Positions 29,402-40,763 of a stretch of 64,000 nucleotides of DNA are shown piece after piece. Each line of letters starts with the position of its first letter. Positions within the stretch are counted from its first letter, which is position 1. Below the pieces are notes generated by a model. That model worked only from the letters and a program-made list of their open reading frames with translations, ran no database searches and was not told the DNA's origin. The DNA comes from Styela clava (Eukaryota; Chordata; Ascidiacea; Stolidobranchia; Styelidae): NCBI RefSeq assembly GCF_964204865.1, contig NC_135254.1, positions 5,585,001 to 5,649,000 of the forward strand, written 5' to 3'. Made by a program: the position numbers and the translations under genes.

Positions 29402-32189
29402 ACAATTTTATTTTGATCTTTCGTCTACAACTTGACAACACAGAACACAAAATAAAAACACAGACAAAGGCGACGAAAAGATCGGGAAAATGGGCAAAAC
29501 CTAAAGAAAGGTTTATAGCGAACGCTGCAAGCGTTTGTGCCCATTTACCCACACTCACAAAAGTGGAAAACACATCACAGCAATTATACGGAAAATTATT
29601 AAACGGCATGTACATAAACACGAGAAAGTAAAATTCACGGGCAAAGCTTACTTGTAGAATTATACATAAATTTTGATGAGCGAAAGTGTTGAAAACAATT
29701 TTAAGTCGTGTGAAGGTGCCTTTGCCGAAATGCAAATCCCAATAATAGCATTTAGGTGATCAGCTTCTGTTTTACTTGGAGAACAAACAAAGTGTAAACA
29801 AAACAAAAAGTAGACAACAAACATAAAAACTCGTTTCGGGCGTTGCTTTTTGTGGATGGAATTTAGATAGTTTTCATTCAAAAATTTGAAATCCTGAGCA
29901 TTGGCAAATGATGGTCAGTCATTAAATTAACATAATAGGATAGATCTGACACCAGTTACCGACCCAAAGTCTTGAGTATGCATGCCTTTTCCGTGAAATA
30001 CATTGAATCAGGCCTCGCTCCTCCTGTGTCCAGTTCAAATACCATGTTACCTCAATATTATTACCGGTACCATGTAGAATTATTCAAATTTCTTTTAACA
30101 AAATTCTTCCGTTGTCTATCGTTCCGAGTATAAACTGTTCCTGACTTTTACCATTTGTTTCCAAGTCCTATAACCGAGTTTTATTATCGTATCATCGCAA
30201 AGACGTCGAAACGTCCATCTCGCACCGCGTCCTGAGACGCCACTTACGACGCTCCAGTACTGTACGTATACCAATGTGGAGGCAATAAAGCAAAAAATCC
30301 TAAGGGAAAATCCCTTGATACGTATACTACAGTAGCACCCGAAATTTTGCGATTTGTAATTTCTAAAAAAGCTTTTTTAATCGGTTTCGGACCATCATAA
30401 AACAAAACTCATGGTGTTCTCTGTTTAATTTTTAGTATTTTGTATCGTCGCTTTTCAATTCAGAAAATTTAGGTTGCCACCATTGACACCTACTAGAAAA
30501 AAAAAACTATTTCTTGTTGTTCGAGCTCGCGAGAAACACCACTTAGGTAAATATCCACGCGTGTGCCGACGCCGTGTTTTCGTCGGAAATCCAAGTGAGT
30601 TGTGAAATCCAATCATTTGATTTAGCATTCACCTGTTACCAAATTTTCAAATAGTAAATTGCTATTTTAATAGTTGAATATTCGAATATATGCCCAGCCC
30701 TACTCAGTATTCAGTAATTAATGACTCAATTAATGTTATGTGAATAAACTTTTCTTTTTATGTTTTATGTAAATTCTAACGTAAATCGTAACTTGGCTGA
30801 TGGCTAAGTTTCGCAAAAACGTTTGCCGCCCGCAGTGACTTTCCGGCTCGTTCCGGACTCATTCAAACGCCCCGCGGACTCATTTGAGACCGCGGACTCG
30901 GGTTGGGAAACACTGCTTTAAAAGTTCATGTCTTGTGACAGCGTGAATTGAAATTGCAAGATGGTCCATTAGACACAAAATGGCGTCCGATGTCCGCAGA
31001 ACGGTCAGTGACGTCATAGCAAACAAAACTCACAAAGCTAACAGAAATATTTGAAATGGATAAAAGTAATACCCTTCTGGAGAAAAATTTCATCTTTAAC
31101 CACTAAAAATTTGAAAGCAATTGGTCCAGTGATCGAAAGGAAAAGCGGTTTTTTAATATTTCCACTACGTGTCCTATAACGAGGAAAACAACATAATATT
31201 GAAACAATCGCTATGTCCACTACGTGTCCAATAATTTCCACGCTGCTTGATGGCTGTACTGTTGTTGGCTATTTACTGATTATCTGCTACCTAGTTCTGA
31301 CACTGGGATGTATATCCTAAATAAAAACAAAGGCATGCAACTATGGCATACTATGTCGGTGAGCACAACTATCTTGTCCTCCCTTATCATTTTTTGTTAT
31401 ACAGTATTAGCAAAATAAAACAAAACTTTTTTTCCGAATTTTTCACTAGCGCCCATGCGGGTATAATTTTATTATAAATCTCACAGTATCTGCAGAATAA
31501 TAAATATGTAAATCGTATAACGTCCAATGAAAGCGACAAGGGGGATAACTGGCCTTATCTGTTTGTCAACTAAGTCCTTCCATTCCAAAATTGATGCTCC
31601 AGCAGCTGCTGAAATTACAATTGGTAAATCACCGTTAGGTTATGTATAAAAAGCCATTGTTACGGGAAGACACAAAAACTGAATAAATATTCAATAAAGT
31701 CGATACTTGAAGTAAAACCCATTTCGAATATTATATATGCCATATGTAATATTTCCGCGTAGGATTAATTTCGAATAAAAAAATTCAACTACAGTTGCTT
31801 CAGCGACTAAAAATCGACTGCACTTTGCCTTTGCGCACATAAGTTACGTTGCTCTGTCGTTTCGGATTTAGGGAATTTAATATGAAAACAGCTCTACAAA
31901 TAGCCTAACATTCGTTTATGCCCTAGTTTTATAGAACCTAAAAAAAGATAACTCTAACTAACGGTGCCGGTATGAAAGTTAGTCTTTGTTCTGTTGTTTG
32001 TTTTCACTGTTCCTCTGTCTCTCCGTGTGAATGTTTGCGCCACAGTTCTAACTTCTTACTACCGTACCGCTATATTAAAGTTTGATAAGTTTTGAGCCTT
32101 ATTGTAGAATATGCTACCGGTATCTCAACGTTTATTCATTTATATCCGAGCATTATCAAAATTTGATCCTAGTCCTATTAGATTATATC
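29402..32189. other. Non-coding, scattered MITE ends
   Basis: No gene supported. Single MITE ends appear: ATTCGAATATATGCCCAGCC near 30680, and GGGTTGGGAAACACTG near 30905. Their partners were not found. Short frames here have no domain signature. Confidence 0.4.
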
Positions 32190-32293
32190 TGGCGCGGCGG
32201 TGTGGCTCAACTGGCTAAGCGTTAGGAATACGCTCGCCTCCGCACCTCTAATTACTCTGCGTGGGTTCGAACCTACCCCCCCCCCCCCGCTTT
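32190..32293 (+). repeat. tRNA-like head of a SINE
   Basis: TGGCTCAACTGGCTAAGC matches a pol III A box and GGGTTCGAACC a B box, separated by a 5-bp stem AGCGT/ACGCT and a long variable region. A run of 13 C follows the B box where a CCA-proximal stem should be, and no paired acceptor stem is visible, so it is not a functional tRNA gene. Confidence 0.65.
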
Positions 32294-34365
32294 TAATTTT
32301 TTTTTCTGAAAACTGAAAAAGTTGCCGATAACGCGTGCAATTGCCTTCTGCTAAAATTGTCGATTGCTTTCATCAGCGTGTTATTTAGTCTGTAAACGTG
32401 TTTACGTTAGTGTTTATTCTCTCTAAATCAAAAATTTGGGCCACGATAAACATGATAATTATTTTATTTTTGTACTTGCACGGAATTGTGAATTCGACGA
32501 GAGTTATTATACGTTCATCGGCGCCGAGGTTCTAAAGACAAATGGAGGAGTAGATCCGTGACAATATGAGTTTTATTGAGACCTGCGACAGTTTAAAAAC
32601 GCCTTTTTAGACATTGAAAATCGCAAAATTTCGTGTGCCTTCCGAACACATTATGTTTGGTCTGCATTTAGAAAACATATCGTCACTGAAATCGCAGCAC
32701 TGTTAATTGTGGGCGGGATTGGCCTTATTATCCATTACTGTAAATTGCCGTCGAAAATTTTGTTTTCAACATTATACAAGGTTTGAAACGGGATAATTTT
32801 CCCCGGGTTGTGGTGATATATAAAAGATAATCAATCAAATGTATATTCAATCAAAATTATTGTGCTAAAATAAATTTTAACCTGAGATTTTACAGCAGAT
32901 TTATGGATTTTTTGATGTTACAAGTCCTGTAAATAAGGATCAAGCTTTATATATTCGGGCAGTTTACCACACTTTATGTCCGCAGATTGCCGTGGTAAAA
33001 TTGTGAAGATTTTATTTTGTCGACTCAACCGCTGGTTAAGACAATAATAAAGCAAGACATTTTAAATATGCCCTTATCGGTCACGAATTGATTAATTTGC
33101 ACAACAGAAAACTCATTATTCATTGTAAGCTCTTTTAACAAGTGTCCTAATCGCGGCGATGAATATCTATTTTTGATTCAACGATATACTTTGAATGTAT
33201 TTTCATTGTACGAAGTAAAATTGTACTCTACGGGATTTTATATCAGTTATTGAGATTTTTCTAACGACATTAACAAGGTTCGCGAGATTCCAAAAATACG
33301 TATTAAAATTAAATACACCCGGCAGTTTATCTCAGCCTGATATAGGTTCAGACGCTAATTATAACTGATTCCCTCAAGTTTCAACCTTTTTTTTTTCAAC
33401 AAAACAATACCCCAACGATTATTATCGCTAAAATCGTTACCGAGTAATTCACAATTTTATATACGGAATTTGCAAACTCGACAGATTTTGATGGTGTCAC
33501 GCCATACCTAATTATTTACCGCTAAAACGCTTCAAAATACAACACATGTAATAATTTATAATGATATTAGGCACAACAATTCGTAAATGAGCTAGTAAGC
33601 ATTGTTAAGGGCAAAATTCATGATTGAATTTACGTTCTACTCTTGTTTACAATTCAACACTCCCCCGGCCATGCATGGTGGGATTAAATTTTTACATTTT
33701 CAAAACATAACTTGTCCAAGGATAGAGCTATGGCTAACAACATTTCACTAGGCATTCGGAGTACAAAATCTGTAAAATTTATTTTAAATACCTCGTCATA
33801 CGTTTATAATTTACAAAACGTTCATAAATTTACAGAATGCGAATTACGTGTTAAAGCAAAGCGGCGCAGGTCACGTGGTACCGGGTATTCGAATAGTGAA
33901 ATGCCATTCGAATATTTTGATATTCGATTCAATATTCGGATATTTTGCCCAGCCCTAGATGGGACATTAATATATAAGTCATCGGAACGGCCATTACTAA
34001 ATTAATTTACTTGCTAGGAGAGAATTACTGGGAAATTTGGTTGTATTTTAATCACTGGTTTCACCGGAAAGCTCAGCTTTTCATTGATAGGCGAGCGGCT
34101 GATAAACAATTTGTATGAAGAGATTACAAATTGTTTTAGTCTCATACACATCACATACCGTAGTCATAGATTTAATTGCTAACTAAATTTTATGACATGG
34201 TCAGTGTTTGCAACATGTGAAAATTTTATCATTAATTTTTTTAGATATTCCGCATCCTAAAATAACCTAATCAGAAAAGTGAAATATTTGTATCTAAGCA
34301 ATATTGTCAGTCAGTGATTACTAAGCCTAAAAATACTTTCAACTAAGGAAAATTCTATTGAAATC
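32294..34365. other. Non-coding, contains dispersed TTTACCACAC-type repeat
   Basis: From about 32955 to 33480 there is a degenerate copy of the AT-rich family that also occurs at 7.2-7.7, 43.3, 53.7-54.5 and 56 kb (GGGCAGTTTACCACACTTTA, GTGAATTACTCGG-type sequence in inverse). Near 33890-33958 a MITE end ATATTTTGCCCAGCCCTAG is visible. No gene. Confidence 0.5.
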
Positions 34366-35103
34366 ATGGAATTCAATGAAAATGTATTTCCCTGCCTTAA
34401 CTGTGATAAAAACTTTTCATCGGGGCCCAGTTTGGAAAAGCATATGTTTTTGCACATTCACGATAAAAATGGTTATGGAACTGGATATTCAAACGAATAT
34501 GCGATTGGCAGCATTGTGGATACTGGTCTTCCTATCAACTCTGAGGAGCATAATAGAAAAGCTATTACCAGTAAAACTTCCTTACAAAATGGTGGCGAAG
34601 ACAAACCCGATGTTCTTCCTCAATGTCAAGAAAGTGGTTTCATCGATGAAACTGGAACTTGGAAAATTTCAAATTCACAAACTAACAGTGGAGATAAATT
34701 GTTTGTTTGCAAACAATGTGGGAAAAACTTCATATTTAAGAGGAATTTGAAGGTGCATATGAAAATTCATACTGGAGAGAAACCTTTTAATTTACAAGAT
34801 CATGAGCAAACTCATACTGGTGAAAAACCTCATGTTTGTAAACAGTGCGGAAAGTGTTTCGCACAATTATCTCATTTACAAGTGCATGAGCGAACTCATA
34901 CAGGAAAGAAACCTCATTCTTGTGAAAAATGTGGGAAGTGTTATGCACGATTATCTAGTTTACAAACACATAAACGATGTCATACAGGAGTGAAACCATA
35001 TGTTTGTAGACGATGGGGTAATGACTTTTTAAATATATCTAGTTTACGTAGTCATGAGCGAACTCATACCGGAAACAAACGTTATTCTGTGAACAATGTG
35101 TGA
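34366..35103 (+). CDS. C2H2 zinc-finger protein, decaying paralogue
   Basis: A 245-residue frame from ATG 34366. It has an isolated N-terminal finger (CLNCDKNF...HMFLH, residues 8-28), a long linker homologous to the linkers of the 409-residue paralogues at 38-42 kb, then an array from about residue 115 (FVCKQCGKNF...). Signs of decay: one finger has lost its C-x2-C half by an in-frame deletion of about 48 bp (GEKPFNLQDHEQTH), another has W in place of its second cysteine (CRRWG), and one base is missing near 35087, so the last finger (YSCEQC) and a tail ending at 35249 are out of frame. It may still be translated as a truncated protein. Introns upstream cannot be excluded. Confidence 0.6.
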   Translation: MEFNENVFPCLNCDKNFSSGPSLEKHMFLHIHDKNGYGTGYSNEYAIGSIVDTGLPINSEEHNRKAITSKTSLQNGGEDKPDVLPQCQESGFIDETGTWKISNSQTNSGDKLFVCKQCGKNFIFKRNLKVHMKIHTGEKPFNLQDHEQTHTGEKPHVCKQCGKCFAQLSHLQVHERTHTGKKPHSCEKCGKCYARLSSLQTHKRCHTGVKPYVCRRWGNDFLNISSLRSHERTHTGNKRYSVNNV

Positions 35104-36659
35104 TTGTCGTTTCAAGCAAATTTCATTCACATAAATTTCAATTCATGCATACACAATGTCGGAGAAAGCTTGGAGTGAAAGATTTACAAAAACATGTCCA
35201 AGAATACAAAGAAGTGAATTGCAATGCAAATATAGATTGTTCTTTTTAAAATGAGTGTTTTTACAATCATTTTATGTCAAAAGTTATTTGATATCTTATT
35301 ATTTTTTCCATTTAGAGCAGGGTGGGAAGTCCGTACCTTTAGCCTGCTATTCCGACATTCTTTGCTTAAATGAGTTTGGTTTCTCTTTTGTCATGGAATC
35401 AGGTTATTCCATATGAAAGCAGCTCTCTGAATACCCAAAGAGTGATTTACGTTATATACAACGTGAGAAAATATGAGGACAGTGTGAAGCCTGGGTGGTC
35501 AGAGCTAATATGTGTCAGTGTTTCAGATAGGATAGGATTTACGTATTTATCCATGGGGAGAGGAATGCAGATACGGCGGTGTAACCATATGTCTAACCGC
35601 GGTGAGTTGCCATTCCATGTCGGGTATGAGATTATTTATTTGTTGTTTCAGGAAGCACACACAGTCTTGATGGCGTTACGGCGGCGAGGAGTCCAGCAAT
35701 CCTCTCGCACATAACTATTTCCGCATGTGAAAAAAGCGTCACTGAAATGAATAATTTACAAAAGAATTGCAATCCAAATATAGATTATTGTTCTTCTAAA
35801 GATGTGAGTGTTTTTATGTCAAAAGTTGAATACAATCTTGATAACACTTTATTTTTTTCCACGGGGGAGGGTGTACCTTTCGCCAGCTATGCCAACAAGC
35901 AGGGATGTCCAATTCGAATATAATATTTGAATGTGTTCCTATATCGTGACTTTCCGAAACTTTAAAGTTGCTCAATATCCCAGCGCTAACATTGAAAAAA
36001 ATTTACAATTATTTTGTGCAACGCGGCAATAAATTAAGCACTTTAATATTTTAAAGAAAATATTTTCAATTATTATCCTATATTTCCACATAGTCAAGAT
36101 AGTTTATGAAGCCACGGCAATAAATCAAACTGTTGTTTTTCGTGCTTTCCAAGATACAACTCAATCCAGGTACATGTAATGTTTATGTAAGGTCCATTTC
36201 CTTAGAAGCAAGAAAATCAAAAATAATGTGGAGTATGGTGACCCTACCAATGGCAAAACCTTCCATCTTAAATGTTGCACTTTTTAAACCTTATCTGAGT
36301 TTCTGTCTGCTCTCATGATTTTTTCGTAATCATTTTTTTTTATTGCCTATTATGCTGATTAGGGAATCTAAATAAACTCATACTTATTAACCTGACAAGA
36401 TCATAGACAAAAAATATATGGATATACAGAGTATCAGATCAAAGTAATATATTCCAAATTTGGCAGTATTGGCAAAAAGTAATTGGTAAAAATATATGTA
36501 TTAATAGGAAGTCAGCTATAATTATGGTGACAACCTGAAACAGAAACTGTCAGAATTGCTTTACCAAACAAGACATCATCCAAGTTCAACCGGTTTCATG
36601 ATAGTTCATGTACCGGTAATCGCTTATTCAGTAGTTGATTATAACTGTAAACTGTTCCA
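35104..36659. other. 3' flank of the decaying zinc-finger gene, duplicated around a SINE
   Basis: The out-of-frame tail and 3' flank (35210-35340: GAATTGCAATGCAAATATAG, TTTTATGTCAAAAGTT) recur in diverged form at 35745-35890. A SINE fragment lies between. A MITE end CAGGGATGTCCAATTCGAAT is at about 35907, and TATGGTGACCCTACC at 36236. No further gene. Confidence 0.55.
35520..35716 (-). repeat. SINE fragment, minus strand
   Basis: Reverse complement reads TTATGTGCGAGAGGATTGCT, GGACTCCTCGCCGCCG, then ATACCCGACATGGAATGG and ACATATGGTTA, in the same order as the SINE body at 51.88-52.08 kb. The head is absent. Confidence 0.75.
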
Positions 36660-36906
36660 TCACCCAACATATAAGTGAAAAAGTCTCCACAAGATACTGG
36701 TTTCACTAGTACAATATTCGGCACTCCAGAAGTATGTGTAGTGTACCAATATGGAGTAACTAATTTTGTTTGCCTACTTTACATCAAGTTGTGTGAAGGG
36801 ACTGAAACCTATGGACGGGGTGCGTTTATTCACTTCGATAACACAGACAGTCCCGAAACTTGTAATAGAACTAAAATAAGGAAAATCATAATGAAATTAT
36901 GCTCTA

Positions 36907-36954
36907 ACCTGGTACACATACTACGGGAGTACCTGGTACACATACTACGGGAGT
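36907..36954 (+). repeat. 24-bp direct repeat, two copies
   Basis: ACCTGGTACACATACTACGG plus GAGT occurs twice without a gap, at 36907-36930 and 36931-36954. Confidence 0.9.
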
Positions 36955-37034
36955 ACCCAATATTCTTTATAACTCTAATCAGATACTAAGCTTGTGGTAA
37001 TACATGGAGATACCTGAAAAATTCAAGACATTCT

Positions 37035-37140
37035 CAGGTGCTCCTGAAGTATGCGCACCAAGATGTCGCATAACCTAACCCTAACCTGGTACATAACCTG
37101 AGTTCAGGTTGTGCGCCATCTTGGTGGATACATCCTGAAA
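37035..37140. mobile_element. Tiny foldback MITE
   Basis: GCGCACCAAGATGTCGCATA on the left pairs with the inverse of CCACCAAGATGGCGCACAAC on the right over about 30 positions. The centre has a smaller palindrome ACCTGAGTTCAGGT. The loop contains CCTAACCCTAACC. No target duplication could be fixed. Confidence 0.5.
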
Positions 37141-37475
37141 TTCTTAAATGACACAGACAATTAGATTTACTAATCACATTCTGAATTCTCACGCCAGAGA
37201 ATTCACTTTTGGGTTAAAATATGAACACCTAGAAGAGGACTGCATCTTATGAATATTCAATGAAATACTGTATTTTTTGGCTGACAACTCTACACCCAGC
37301 AAATATGTTGATCATGATTTCAACCAGGGCATCTTTGTTTATTTCGGTAGAATCATGATCACGCAAAGAAATAACTATTAACAATAAAGCGGGTGAATGA
37401 TAAAGATGTTCTTGAAATTTTCAATATTGATTTTAGTTCGTCATCAAGGAAAAACACAAAATATCTATTCTAACA

Positions 37476-38150
37476 GTCATTGTTTTGACCAAAACCACTT
37501 ACTTCCCTAACAATAGCTAATGACAACAAATTAAAAGTAGAGTTACAATTGAAATTTTTCACTTGTTCAAACATATTTCCCATCTATTTGTAAATCAAAT
37601 AGTTCAATAGTCTATTTTGCTCTGGAAGAGTTTTAGCTGAGGTAGATTATAAGTGGTTTCCTGTACACTGAAATAACAACCTTGTGCAAAATAGAAAAAA
37701 AATATTGATTTTCGTGTTTGTTAGTGCGTCATTATTCTAACACCAGTCATTGTTTTGACCAAAACCATTTACTTCCCTAACAATAGCCAATGACAACAAA
37801 TTAAAGGTTGCGTTACAATTGGAATTTCTTGTTCAAACATATTTTCCACTTATTTGTAAATCACATAGTTCAGTAGTCTACTTTGCTCTGGAAGAGTTTT
37901 AGCTGAGGTAGATCATAAGTGGTTTTGTAGACTGAAATAACCACCTTGTGCAAAATAAAAAAATATTTTGAGTGTGTGATATTATGCACACGAATCACAA
38001 AATATATTTACATAACATTTTCAATTCAGTAGTCGACTGAATGGACTAAAAAACTAAAACTGGACAACAAATTAAAGGTAGTGTAACAATTGGAATTTTT
38101 GCACTTGTTCAAACATATTTTCCACCTGTAGTGATTAAACCTACAAAAAA
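37476..38150. repeat. 270-bp repeat, three copies, 3' flank of zinc-finger gene 1
   Basis: GACAACAAATTAAA occurs at 37522, 37792 and 38063; CAGTCATTGTTTTGACC precedes the first two at a 270-bp interval. One equivalent unit is present downstream of gene 2 (about 40255-40480), so the triplication happened after, or was lost in, one duplicate. Confidence 0.8.
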
Positions 38151-38318
38151 ATTTTGAGCGTGTGATATCATGCGCACAATCACACAATTATATTTTACAT
38201 AACATCCTCAGACTTATTTCCCAGTTTGGAAAAAAATGCGGGTAAACTTGTTTGGTCATCTACTATTTTCATCCATGAGCATGCCCTAGTAAAACATTTT
38301 TCACAAACTCCTACCACA

Positions 38319-39548
38319 TTATTTACATTTCTCTTTGGTATGAATTAGCTCATGCACATGTAATTTGTGTAATCGCGCAAAGCTGCTACCACATTGTTTA
38401 CAAATATAAGGTTTTTCTCCAGTATGAGTTCGCTCATGCACCTGTAATGTGTGTGATCGTGCAAAGCTTTTACCGCAGTGTTTACAAATGTACGGCTTCT
38501 CTCCGGTGTGAATTCGTTCATGCTTACGTAGTTTAGCTTTTTCTGCAAAACTATTTCCGCATTGTTCACAATCATAAGGCCTTTCTCCAGTGTGAGTTCG
38601 CTTGTGCACATTTAAATGAGACGATCGCGAAAATCCCTTTCCACATTGCTTACAAGAATAAGGCTTTTCCTTAGTATGAGTACGCTCATGCTCTCGTAAA
38701 TTGGATAATCGTGCAAAAGCTTTTGCGCAGTATTTACAAACAAAAGGTCTATCTCCAGTATGAGTTTTCTCGTGTCTACATAAACTAGTTAATTGCGTAA
38801 AACCTCTTCCACATTGTTTACAAACGTACGGCTTTTCTCCAGTATGAATTCGCTCATGAGCGAGCAAAGTGGATGATCGTGAAAAGCCCTTTCCACATTG
38901 TTTACAAACATAAGGCTTATCTCCAGTATGACCTCGTACATGCCTATTTAATTGACCTAACTGCGAAAAACCCTTACCGCACTCTTTACAAATGTAAGGT
39001 TTCTTTCCAGAATGAGTTCGGTCATGCACACGTAAATGAGATAATTGCGAAAATCCCTTCCCACAAATTTTACAGACGTGTGGTTTCTCTCCAGTATGAG
39101 TTCGCTTATGCACATTTAAATAGGATGATTGCGAATAACTCTTCCCACATTGTTTACAAATATATGGTTTCTCCCCTGTATGAGTCCTCATGTGCACTTT
39201 CAAAATATATTTCCCTTTCAATTTCTTCCCACATGTTTGGCAAACATATGTTCCATCTCCACTGTTGGTTTCGACAAGTGACTGGATTTGTAACTTCCCT
39301 TCTGATACAGGAGTTATGTTAATTGGCCCACTGTTATCTGAATTTTCAGTTTGATGAATCAAACTGCTCATTAAATATTGTGCTTTAACATCGAGTTTCA
39401 CTTCATCCCCACGTAGTAAATAACTTTTTTTTGTGATAACACTCCCACAATGATCATCTGAGTTGGTTGGCTGACTAGTTCCCACAGTGTTACCAGATTC
39501 ATATTCATCATCATGAATAAGCGATCCTGAATGATGGAAAGTTTTCAT
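38319..39548 (-). CDS. C2H2 zinc-finger protein, 11 fingers (gene 1)
   Basis: Presumed nuclear DNA-binding protein. From ATG at 39548 it is 409 residues, exactly the length of gene 2. The first 100 or so residues are an acidic/polar linker (GTSQPTNSDDH...), followed by 11 tandem fingers of form C-x2-C-x12-H-x3-H with TGEKPY-type linkers and no broken finger. A longer in-frame start at 39656 exists, but a likely splice acceptor TTTTTAG lies at 39617-39611, shared with gene 2. Gene 2 has stops upstream, so the internal ATG is preferred. In another frame the DNA just upstream encodes CLICDENF, a relic of the N-terminal finger kept by the 34.4-kb paralogue. No KRAB, BTB, SCAN or ZAD domain is visible. 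Targets unknown; fingers 3-9 and 11 differ from gene 2 mainly at base-contacting positions. Confidence 0.85.
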   Translation of the reverse strand: MKTFHHSGSLIHDDEYESGNTVGTSQPTNSDDHCGSVITKKSYLLRGDEVKLDVKAQYLMSSLIHQTENSDNSGPINITPVSEGKLQIQSLVETNSGDGTYVCQTCGKKLKGKYILKVHMRTHTGEKPYICKQCGKSYSQSSYLNVHKRTHTGEKPHVCKICGKGFSQLSHLRVHDRTHSGKKPYICKECGKGFSQLGQLNRHVRGHTGDKPYVCKQCGKGFSRSSTLLAHERIHTGEKPYVCKQCGRGFTQLTSLCRHEKTHTGDRPFVCKYCAKAFARLSNLREHERTHTKEKPYSCKQCGKGFSRSSHLNVHKRTHTGERPYDCEQCGNSFAEKAKLRKHERIHTGEKPYICKHCGKSFARSHTLQVHERTHTGEKPYICKQCGSSFARLHKLHVHELIHTKEKCK

Positions 39549-39610
39549 CACAAATAAGGCGGAGGAAAAGGATTCTATGATTTCGATATAATTTTCGTAA
39601 TGTAGAATAT

Positions 39611-39617
39611 CTAAAAA
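39611..39617 (-). promoter_or_regulatory. Candidate splice acceptor upstream of gene 1
   Basis: On the minus strand a T-rich tract ends TTTTTAG and is followed by ATATTCTACATTACG; gene 2 has the same arrangement at 42074-42068. Conservation at the point where coding similarity begins suggests that upstream exons exist. Inference only. Confidence 0.4.
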
Positions 39618-39754
39618 TGAGAGTAAATATTTTGCATTCATTATCATTGAGGTCATCTCAATTTTGTAGCATGTACTGAAAGCATAGACTAGGTATTTTA
39701 GTGTGAAAGCATAACCTAGGATATATTCCCCTTAGTGCGACTAGTAAATAATAT

Positions 39755-40763
39755 AAACATATGAGTGAAAAAGTCTCGATGCGATACCCGGTTTCAATAC
39801 CATACTCTATACTGCTCTAATCAGATACAGAGCTTGTGTTGATAAGTAACATGAATATAACTGAATAAATCAAGACATTTCCGAATTGCTACCTTTTGAG
39901 CACACAGGTACGGAGACAATTTATAATTTTTTTTAACAGAATACATACTGAAATATTAAAGTGAAACAGGAAGTCTATTAGATTTACTAATTACATATGA
40001 ATTTGATGAGTTGGGCTAAAAATATGAACATTTAGAAGAGAATTGAATCTTCTAAGAATATTGACTGCTGTAATCATTGAAATACTGTATTTTTGGCTGA
40101 CAAGTGTTTCCGGCTTAGGGCATGTTTGTTTGTTTTGGTAGAATCATACACAAAAAAATAGCTATTGACAATAAAGTGGATGAATTATGAAGATGTTCCT
40201 GCAATTTTAAATATTGATTATCATGTTTGCTAGTGCTTCACAAAATACCTAGTCTAACACCAGTCATTGTTTTGACCCGAACCATTTACTTCCTTAACAA
40301 TAGCCAATGGCAACAAATTAAAGGTAGTGTAGCAATTGAAATTTTTTCACTTGTTCAAACATATTTCCCATCTATTTGTAAATCAAATAGTTCCGTAGAC
40401 TATTTTGCTCTGAAGAGTTTTAGTTGAGGTACTGTACACTGAAATACCCAACTTGTTGCAAATAAAAGTGAATCCACAAAAAATTTTTGAGCGTGTTGTA
40501 TTATGCACACAAATCTTAAAAAAGATTTCAAACAATATTTACATATCATATTAGGACTTAATTCCCAGTTTTGGAAAAAGTAGGTTACACAGGTTATACT
40601 TGTTTCATCGTCTTCTTTTGCGACCATGAATATGCCTTCTTAAAATATTTTTCACATTGCTCACAAACATCGCAAAACCATACGCATTAGTGAATGTTTA
40701 GGTAAACATATATTCCAGAGAGGAAGGACAATAGTTGTATTCATCTGACGTACTCTTCCCACA
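39755..40763. other. Intergenic DNA between the paired zinc-finger genes
   Basis: A diverged duplicate of 36660-38318. It holds one copy of the 270-bp repeat and no other gene. A weak C2H2-like scrap may exist near 40640-40670 on the minus strand, but it is too degraded to call. Confidence 0.6.

Noticed and set aside
29402-32189. Short frames of 60-120 codons as genes
   Set aside because: No domain, no homology to each other, AT-rich low-complexity composition and no splice or start context to support them.
32190-32293. Functional tRNA gene
   Set aside because: A and B boxes are present, but the acceptor stem does not pair, a run of C replaces the 3' part, and the same head occurs on a SINE at 51.8 kb.
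37070-37090. Telomeric repeat CCTAACCCTAACC
   Set aside because: Fewer than three units, and it lies in the loop of a small foldback.
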